From: Chitinophagaceae bacterium
GTDB lineage: Bacteria > Bacteroidota > Bacteroidia > Chitinophagales > Chitinophagaceae
NCBI GenBank assembly: GCA_021151685.1
Contig: JAGKWS010000160.1
Location: forward strand, 1-5,794
Reading direction: 5' to 3'
DNA: 5,794 bases
The position numbers and the translations under genes were made by a program. Under the pieces are notes generated by a model. The model ran no database searches and had not been told where the DNA came from. It was given only the letters and a program-made list of their open reading frames with translations. Of this stretch, positions 1 through 4,900 are shown one piece after another (position 1 is the first letter of the stretch; each line of letters opens with the position of its first letter).

Positions 1-68
1 GCAACATATTCACCCATGCAAAGTTACCTCTTGCAACAATAGTCAATCCTTCTGAAAGAGAATTGTAA
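1..68 (+). CDS. Possible C-terminal end of an upstream gene (partial)
   Basis: Read in the frame beginning at base 3, the left edge gives 21 open codons (NIFTHAKLPLATIVNPSEREL) ending in TAA at 66-68, just before the rplU promoter. The direction fits the following genes and the composition is protein-like, but the stretch is too short to recognise a family. The opposite strand is also open across this stretch in another frame, so a divergent gene is not excluded. No function is assigned. No terminator hairpin follows the stop. Confidence 0.3.
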   Translation, partial: NIFTHAKLPLATIVNPSEREL

Positions 69-74
69 AATTTG

Positions 75-105
75 TTGTTTGAAATAAAAAAGTCAATTAC
101 CTTTG
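75..105 (+). promoter_or_regulatory. Bacteroidota-type promoter for rplU-rpmA
   Basis: TACCTTTG at 98-105 matches the Bacteroidota -7 consensus TAnnTTTG exactly. A TTG at 75-77 lies 20 bases upstream, the spacing expected for the -33 element; the surrounding TTTGTTGTTTG offers alternative registers. Transcription would start near 112 and leave a leader of about 15 nt before the ATG at 127. The box match is seen directly; its function is inferred from the known consensus. Confidence 0.65.
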
Positions 106-126
106 CCGAAATATTTTAGGATTATC

Positions 127-426
127 ATGTTTGCAATAGTAAATATAGCAGGACAGCAGTTCAGGGTAAAGCAGAATGACGAATTGTTTGTACACCGCCT
201 TCAGGGTGCCGCTGGCGACAAAGTAGAATTTTCTGAAGTCCTGATGGTAAGCAAGGACGGTAATATTACCGTTGGCAACACATCTGCAAAGGTACAGGCA
301 GAAATTATCGACCACCTGAAGGGTGATAAAGTGATTGTTTTCAAGAAAAAGCGTCGTAAAGGCTATCAGAAAATGAATGGCCATCGTCAGTGTCTGACAA
401 AAATCAGAATCAACGAAATCGCTTAA
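127..426 (+). CDS. rplU: 50S ribosomal protein L21
   Basis: The gene encodes 99 residues, close to the usual L21 length of about 100. L21 binds 23S rRNA in the large ribosomal subunit. The N-terminus MFAIVNIAGQQFRV matches the family's opening 'Y/F-A-I-V-x-x-G-x-Q-x-x-V'. The C-terminal third has the basic KKKRRKGYQK segment followed by GHRQ and a terminal beta strand, the L21 signature. The frame could be extended to a TTG at 103, but that codon lies inside the -7 promoter box. The ATG at 127 gives the canonical N-terminus and has AGGA at 118-121, five bases upstream. rpmA follows after 42 bases with no terminator between, the classic L21-L27 operon. Confidence 0.97.
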   Translation: MFAIVNIAGQQFRVKQNDELFVHRLQGAAGDKVEFSEVLMVSKDGNITVGNTSAKVQAEIIDHLKGDKVIVFKKKRRKGYQKMNGHRQCLTKIRINEIA

Positions 427-468
427 TTTATTTACAAATCAGATTTTAGCTAATAATCAGTTTTAGAG

Positions 469-723
469 ATGGCACATAAAAAAGGGGAAGGCAGTGTTCG
501 GAACGGCCGCGACTCTCATAGTAAAAGACTTGGAGTGAAAATATTCGGCGGTCAGCCGGCAATCTCCGGAAACATCATCCTGCGTCAGCGTGGCACGGTG
601 TATCATCCGGGTAGTAATGTAGGTATCGGTAAAGACTTTACCATATTCGCACTTACAGACGGTATAGTAGAGTTCAGGAAAACCAGAACAAAAACTTTGG
701 TGTCTGTTGCAACCGCAAATTAA
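469..723 (+). CDS. rpmA: 50S ribosomal protein L27
   Basis: The gene encodes 84 residues, the normal length for L27. The N-terminus MAHKKGEGSVRNGRDS, followed by KRLGVKIFGGQ, is the family hallmark, and RQRGTVYHPGSNVGIGKD matches the conserved core around the RQRGT motif. In the ribosome the flexible N-terminal tail of L27 reaches the peptidyl-transferase centre. Here the protein starts directly with M-A-H-K-K, so it lacks the cleavable N-terminal extension found in Firmicutes L27. No Shine-Dalgarno sequence is visible; the start is preceded by the AT-rich TTTTAGAG, common in Bacteroidota. It is the second gene of the rplU operon and is followed 7 bases after the stop by a strong hairpin terminator. 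Confidence 0.98.
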   Translation: MAHKKGEGSVRNGRDSHSKRLGVKIFGGQPAISGNIILRQRGTVYHPGSNVGIGKDFTIFALTDGIVEFRKTRTKTLVSVATAN

Positions 724-730
724 TATCGAG

Positions 731-762
731 ATCGCCGTGGATTAATACTCCACGGCGATTTT
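731..762 (+). terminator. Rho-independent terminator after rpmA
   Basis: ATCGCCGTGGA (731-741) and TCCACGGCGAT (749-759) form a perfect 11-bp stem with a 7-base loop (TTAATAC), followed by a run of T at 759-762. The T run is short but the stem is GC-rich. It ends the rplU-rpmA transcript and implies that the next gene has its own promoter. Confidence 0.85.
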
Positions 763-802
763 GCCATATAACGATTTTTGTTTAACCCTTAAATTCACAG
801 TT

Positions 803-1339
803 ATGGCAACAACAAAGAAAGCGGCACCTGCAAAAAAGGCAGCACCCGCTAAGAAGGCTGCACCAGCAGCAAAAAAAGCAGCTCCGGCAAAGAAAGCCGC
901 ACCTGCTAAGAAGGAAGAACCGGCTGCAAAAGCCGCACCAGCACCCAAAGCTGCGCCTGCCAAAAAAGCTGCGCCTGCTGCCAAGGCTGCACCTGCTAAG
1001 AAAGCCGCACCAGCTGCCAAGGTTGCACCTGCAGCCAAGACCGCTCCGGCTAAAAAAGCAGCACCAGCCGCCAAGGCTGCGCCGGCAAAGAAGGCCGCAC
1101 CCGCTGCCAAAGCTGCACCGGCCCCCAAAGCAGCACCGGCTGCTAAGGCTGCCCCTGCAAAGAAAGCCGCGCCAGCTGCCAAAGCAGCACCAGCCGCTAA
1201 GAAAGCGGCCCCTGCCAAAAAAGCGGCAGCTCCCAAGGCTGCAGCACCAGTTGTGGAAGCACCAAAAGTGGAAGAAACTCCAAAAGTGGAGGCTCCTGCA
1301 ACAGCTGCTCCCAAAAAGAAAGCCGCTAAAAAGAAGTAA
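803..1339 (+). CDS. Lys/Ala/Pro-rich histone H1-like protein
   Basis: The gene encodes 178 residues built almost entirely from Lys, Ala and Pro. Residues 5-149 are degenerate 5- to 6-residue units of the type KKAAPA or AAPAAK, interrupted by Glu-Glu at 38-39. Residues 150-163 form a mildly acidic Val/Glu segment (VVEAPKVEETPKVE), and the chain ends with the basic tail KKKAAKKK (171-178). Such sequence resembles the tails of eukaryotic H1, of bacterial H1-like proteins (chlamydial Hc1/Hc2, Bordetella BpH1) and of Pseudomonas AlgP. Nucleic-acid binding and compaction is the likely role, but that is inference from composition. No globular domain, signal peptide or membrane segment is present. 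The frame could extend to a TTG at 761 inside the rpmA terminator, so the ATG at 803 is preferred. The only promoter hint is GATTTTTG at 773-780, one base off TAnnTTTG. Hairpins lie before and after, so it is probably transcribed alone. Confidence 0.85.
   Translation: MATTKKAAPAKKAAPAKKAAPAAKKAAPAKKAAPAKKEEPAAKAAPAPKAAPAKKAAPAAKAAPAKKAAPAAKVAPAAKTAPAKKAAPAAKAAPAKKAAPAAKAAPAPKAAPAAKAAPAKKAAPAAKAAPAAKKAAPAKKAAAPKAAAPVVEAPKVEETPKVEAPATAAPKKKAAKKK
815..1249 (+). repeat. Lys-Ala-Ala-Pro-Ala coding repeat tract
   Basis: This stretch encodes residues 5-149 of the H1-like protein as tandem units of 5 or 6 codons. Ala codons GCA, GCC, GCT and GCG, and Lys codons AAA and AAG, are mixed from unit to unit. 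The repeat is therefore much stronger in the protein than in the DNA, which suggests long-term selection on the protein more than a fresh slippage expansion. Confidence 0.85.
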
Positions 1340-1361
1340 ATCTGATTTTAGCGAAGAAAGA

Positions 1362-1392
1362 AGAGGTTACCGCCACGTAGCCTCTTTTTTTT
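1362..1392 (+). terminator. Rho-independent terminator after the H1-like gene
   Basis: AGAGGTTAC (1362-1370) pairs with GTAGCCTCT (1377-1385) over 9 bp, including one G-T wobble, with a 6-base loop (CGCCAC). Eight T residues (1385-1392) follow. It lies 22 bases after the stop of the H1-like gene. Confidence 0.85.
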
Positions 1393-1441
1393 GCCCACTG
1401 CCTATGTAGCACGCTACGGCTACTTGCTTTTTTCGGTTATA

Positions 1442-1703
1442 GCCCCATACTACGGTAAGTATATGCTTATTGAAGATGCCGATATAAAGTGTATAAAGTT
1501 TGGTTGTAGTATTTATTTGTGCAAAGCACAGCCATAGCCCTTCCTGTGGCGAAAAAATGTAACGAAGTTGCAGCCCAAAGTAACTATAAGAATGGCAATG
1601 ATTAAATCTTAACAGGCTCTTATCGGTATCTGACGGAGATTAGTTATTTTACCTTACAAATATGTAATTTTGTAGGAAACGTGAGCTTCGCGTAGTATGG
1701 GGC
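1442..1703. repeat. 13-base inverted repeat arms flanking 236 bases
   Basis: GCCCCATACTACG at 1442-1454 is the exact reverse complement of CGTAGTATGGGGC at 1691-1703. The arms enclose 236 bases of non-coding DNA, for a total of 262 bases. I see no flanking target-site duplication, and identity does not extend past the arms. It could be a small non-autonomous element, a pair of intergenic repeat elements, or binding sites in opposite orientation. Confidence 0.55.
1665..1672 (+). promoter_or_regulatory. Candidate -7 box for the large surface-protein gene
   Basis: TAATTTTG matches the Bacteroidota -7 consensus TAnnTTTG. No TTG lies at the expected 19-21 base distance upstream; TTAG at 1640-1643 is the nearest approximation, so the -33 element is weak. 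If used, transcription would start near 1680 and give a leader of about 210 nt before 1892. Confidence 0.4.
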
Positions 1704-1891
1704 AATGCTATTGTAGCTTTTATATATTATGTAATGCTGCTGCAACCATAACATAAACCACAACTACAACAGTTCCGGGCACTACAATGTTTCTGACGCT
1801 GATGCACATGCTGTACTTTGTGTTTCATCATTGTATTGCTACATAGTGTGCAGCTGCGTCCGATATCATTATTGTGCTGATAACGATTTTT

Positions 1892-1984
1892 ATGATGCAA
1901 TTTTTACGCAACACACCTTTTTTACGTCTGTCATTGTTCGTCATGACGGCACTCATTCTTGCAGGTAGCAGTAGGGTGGCAGCT
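1892..1984 (+). other. Signal peptide of the large protein
   Basis: Residues 1-31 have a short basic start (Arg6, Arg12), a hydrophobic core LSLFVMTALILAG and a small-residue cleavage site V-A-A before Gln32. Ala-Gln at the cut is common in Bacteroidota exported proteins. No lipobox Cys is present, so this is a standard signal peptidase I type. Confidence 0.85.
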
Positions 1985-4900
1985 CAAACCTTTACTTGGT
2001 ACCGCGATGCCGATTCCGATGGTTGGGGCAACCCCGCCATTACTACTACATCGGCCACACAGCCGGTAGGGTATGTACTCAACAACCTCGATTGTAATGA
2101 TGCTGTCAGCAACACATCGGGCTGGAATGCTACCGGTACCGGCATTTCAGAGTATGGAGCCAATCATATAGCGATAGATGTAGACCCTTCCGGTACTCCC
2201 TATGTAGCCTTCAACGACAATACAACCAAGGGTTCTGTAATGAAGTACGATGGTACTTCATGGTCTTATGTTGGTGTGCAGAAATTCACAGACGGTCAAA
2301 TGAACTACACTTCCATGGGCTTCGATGGTAGTGGTAACCCGTGGGTGTTCTTTCGCGACAATGGCTATCAGGCTTCTGTAATGCGCTACAATGGTAGCTC
2401 TTGGTCTTATGTGGGTGGCCGTGGCTTCACGCTGGGTGGTGCCCTCTACACCTCTATTGCTTTCGATCCCTCTTTTACCCCTTACATAGCTTACCGCGAT
2501 GAATATTGGATGTATGGCAATAAAGCAACAGTACAAAAATGGGATGGCAGTAACTGGGTAACCGTAGGGTCTATGGGGTTTACCTCCGGCGCAGTTGAAT
2601 ACACATCATTGGCCATAGATGGCAGCGGCACCCCTTATATCGCATTTTCAGATGGGGCCAACAGTAGCAAGGCTACCGTTATGAAGTATAATGGTAGTAG
2701 TTGGGTTTTAGTTGGTACAGCAGGGTTTTCGGCAGGTACCGCCACTTATGTATCGCTCGCGTTAGACCCCACAGGTACACCCTATGTAGCCTACCGCGAT
2801 GCCGGTAATAGCAACAAGGTAACCGTGCGCAGGTTCAATGGCTCCTCATGGGTAAACGTAGGCACCGCAGGCTTCTCGGCCGGCTCTGCCGATTATGTAT
2901 CGCTGGCGGTAGACAATGCAAAAAATCCGATTGTGGTGTACAAAGATGGTGGCTCCAGCAACAAGGCCACCGTTATGCGCTTCAATGGTACATCGTGGGT
3001 CAATGTCGTTTCTGCCGGCATCAGCGACAACACTGCCGACTTTACCAGTATCGCACTCAGTTCATATGGGGTACCCTACATCGCCTACCGCGATGCCAGT
3101 GTCAGCAACAAACTCTCGGTAAAGAACCTTACACCGGTGGTCAACTTCGCTTCGGTACCATCAGTAGCGGCATCTTCTTCTACATTATGTACGTCGGGTA
3201 CAGTCACACTCACAGCCACCGGCTCGCTCAATGATGCTACCGCATGGAATTGGTATAGCGGCAGTTGTGGCGGTACCTTTTTGGGTACCGGTACTTCTAT
3301 TACTCCAACGGTAACCGGTACTACAACCTATTATGTACGGGGGCAAAACATATGTGCGTCCAACAATGGTAGTTGCGGCTTTGCCACAGTTACACTCACA
3401 TCGGCTACTACTTGGTACAAAGACAACGATGGCGATGGTTGGGGCAACCCTTCCAATACTACTGTCGCATGTTCACGCCCGGCCACTTACGTGGGCAATA
3501 GTCTCGACTGTAACGATGCTGTAGTAACCAGTACCAACTGGATTACGCTCAGCAACAATCCGGCCACTACCAATCAGGTACAGTACACTTCGGTAGCTGT
3601 AGACAAAACAACCAATACCCCATACGTTGCCTTTTACGAAAACTATTCAAGAGGTTCTGTAATGAAGTTTGCCGGTGGGGCATGGGTATATGTGGGTAAC
3701 CAATATTTTACCGCTGGTGCCACACAATACAATGTAATGAAGATAGCCCCCGATGGTACGCCATACATGGCCTATCAGGATGCCTATTCAGGCGTTTCGG
3801 TAATGAAGTTTAACGGTAGCAACTGGGAGCAGGTAGGTACCACCAATTTCTCTATGGCGGGTGCGTCTTTCATTGCCATGGATATAGACCAGTCTGGCAC
3901 CCCATATGTAGCCTACAAAGACGCATATTATATGTATGCCGACAAGGTTACTGTAAAAAAGTTCAATGGCACCACATGGGAAGACGTAGGCACACCCGGC
4001 TTCTCGTCTGGCACTGCCGAGCAGATCAGTATTGCTGTAGATGGTGGCGGCACCCCATGGGTAGCCTTCTCTGATGGGGCCAACAGCAGCAAGCTCACCG
4101 TTATGCGCTACCTCGGTGGTGCATGGTCGGTAGTGGGTACCGCTGGCTTCAGTGCCGGTAGTGCCACCTATATCACTATAGAAACCACGTCTATAGGCGT
4201 TCCCTATGTTGCCTTCAAAGATGGTGGCACCAGCAACAAGGCCTCTGTTATGCGCTACAATGGCTCATCATGGGTAGCGGTAGGCAGCCTTGGTTTCTCC
4301 TCTGGCACTGCCGACTATGTGTCTATGGACATGGAAGATGCCAATAGCATATACGTTGCCTACAGCGACGGGGCCAATAGCAGCAAAACCACCGTCATGA
4401 AGTACAATGGCACTTCGTGGGCCGTGGTAGGTACCGCCGGCCACTCATCAGGCACTGCCAATTTTGTCTCTATCGCGCTCGATAAGTTTGGTATACCCGT
4501 AGTGGCTTGTCAGGAGTCCTCTCTCAGCAACCGCCCCTACATACGCAAGGCCGGCCCCAATGCTACGGCACCTACCACACCTACGGTCACTACATCTGCC
4601 ACAACACTGTTGTGTGGTGCATCTGCTACGCTCACCGCATCCGGCACCCTGAATGGGGCAGCGGCTTGGTATTGGTATGCAGGTGCTTGTGGTGGTACAG
4701 GTACATTTGTGGGTACGGGCAATTCTATTGTGGTAACACCTTCTGTTACCACAACATATTATGCTATGGGCGATGGTGGCTGCCTTACTACACCGGGTAG
4801 CTGTGGCAACAGGTCTATTTCTGTTACGGCCAATCCGCCTGTAGTAGGCCCCATTTCTGGTCCTACTCAGGTCTGCGAAACACAAACCATTACACTCACC

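Larger units (their letters stand above)
1393..1891. other. Intergenic region, about 500 bases, no convincing gene
   Basis: No long reading frame or recognisable tRNA or rRNA is seen here. It contains two 13-base inverted-repeat arms (1442-1454 and 1691-1703), a small hairpin TGTGC-AAA-GCACA at 1518-1530, and a -7 type box at 1665-1672. Two 19-codon frames (1697-1756 and 1787-1846) lie in the probable leader of the next gene, with nothing to show they are translated. Confidence 0.6.
1997..4831 (+). repeat. Two tandem copies of a 1.4-kb protein-coding unit
   Basis: Copy A covers residues 36-504 (1997-3403) and copy B residues 508-980 (3413-4831). Each has a MopE-like motif, seven repeats and an Ig-like domain. 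Landmarks keep a fixed offset: Trp36/Trp508 and Asp67/Asp539 differ by 472, repeats 2 to 7 by 474, and the Ig-like starts Pro423/Pro897 by 474. Repeat starts are 91, 138, 185, 236, 285, 334, 383 in A and 564, 612, 659, 710, 759, 808, 857 in B. The third repeat of each carries the same insertion (EYWMYGNK in A, AYYMYADK in B). This shows duplication of the whole unit. Confidence 0.9.

Noticed and set aside
1..110. Open minus-strand frame at the left edge (part reads SEGLTIVARGNFAWVNML), with a minus-strand TAACTTTG box
   Set aside because: No good start codon and ribosome site fits this frame, and it competes with a + strand gene tail. The box match has poor -33 spacing. The window is too short here to decide.
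97..384. Minus-strand frame of about 95 codons opposite rplU
   Set aside because: It covers a certain ribosomal protein gene and resembles no family I know.
742..1314. Long minus-strand frame of about 190 codons rich in Ala, Gly and Phe
   Set aside because: It is the antisense shadow of the Lys/Ala/Pro repeats. The sense codons lack the triplets that would make antisense stops, so the frame stays open. It also overlaps the rpmA terminator.
436..1352. Near-identical 15-mers AAATC(A/T)GATTTTAGC at 436-450 and 1338-1352, each at or just after a stop codon
   Set aside because: They are AT-rich and short with one mismatch; similar words recur by chance. Neither forms a hairpin.
1697..1846. Two 19-codon frames in the leader (MGQCYC... 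at 1697 and MFLTLMHM... at 1787)
   Set aside because: Both are short and lack ribosome sites or repeat support. Frames of this length are expected by chance.
4448..4885. Minus-strand frame of about 145 codons inside the large gene
   Set aside because: It lies opposite the continuous sense frame that shows clear domain repeats. Its Arg/Cys-rich composition has no domain-like pattern.
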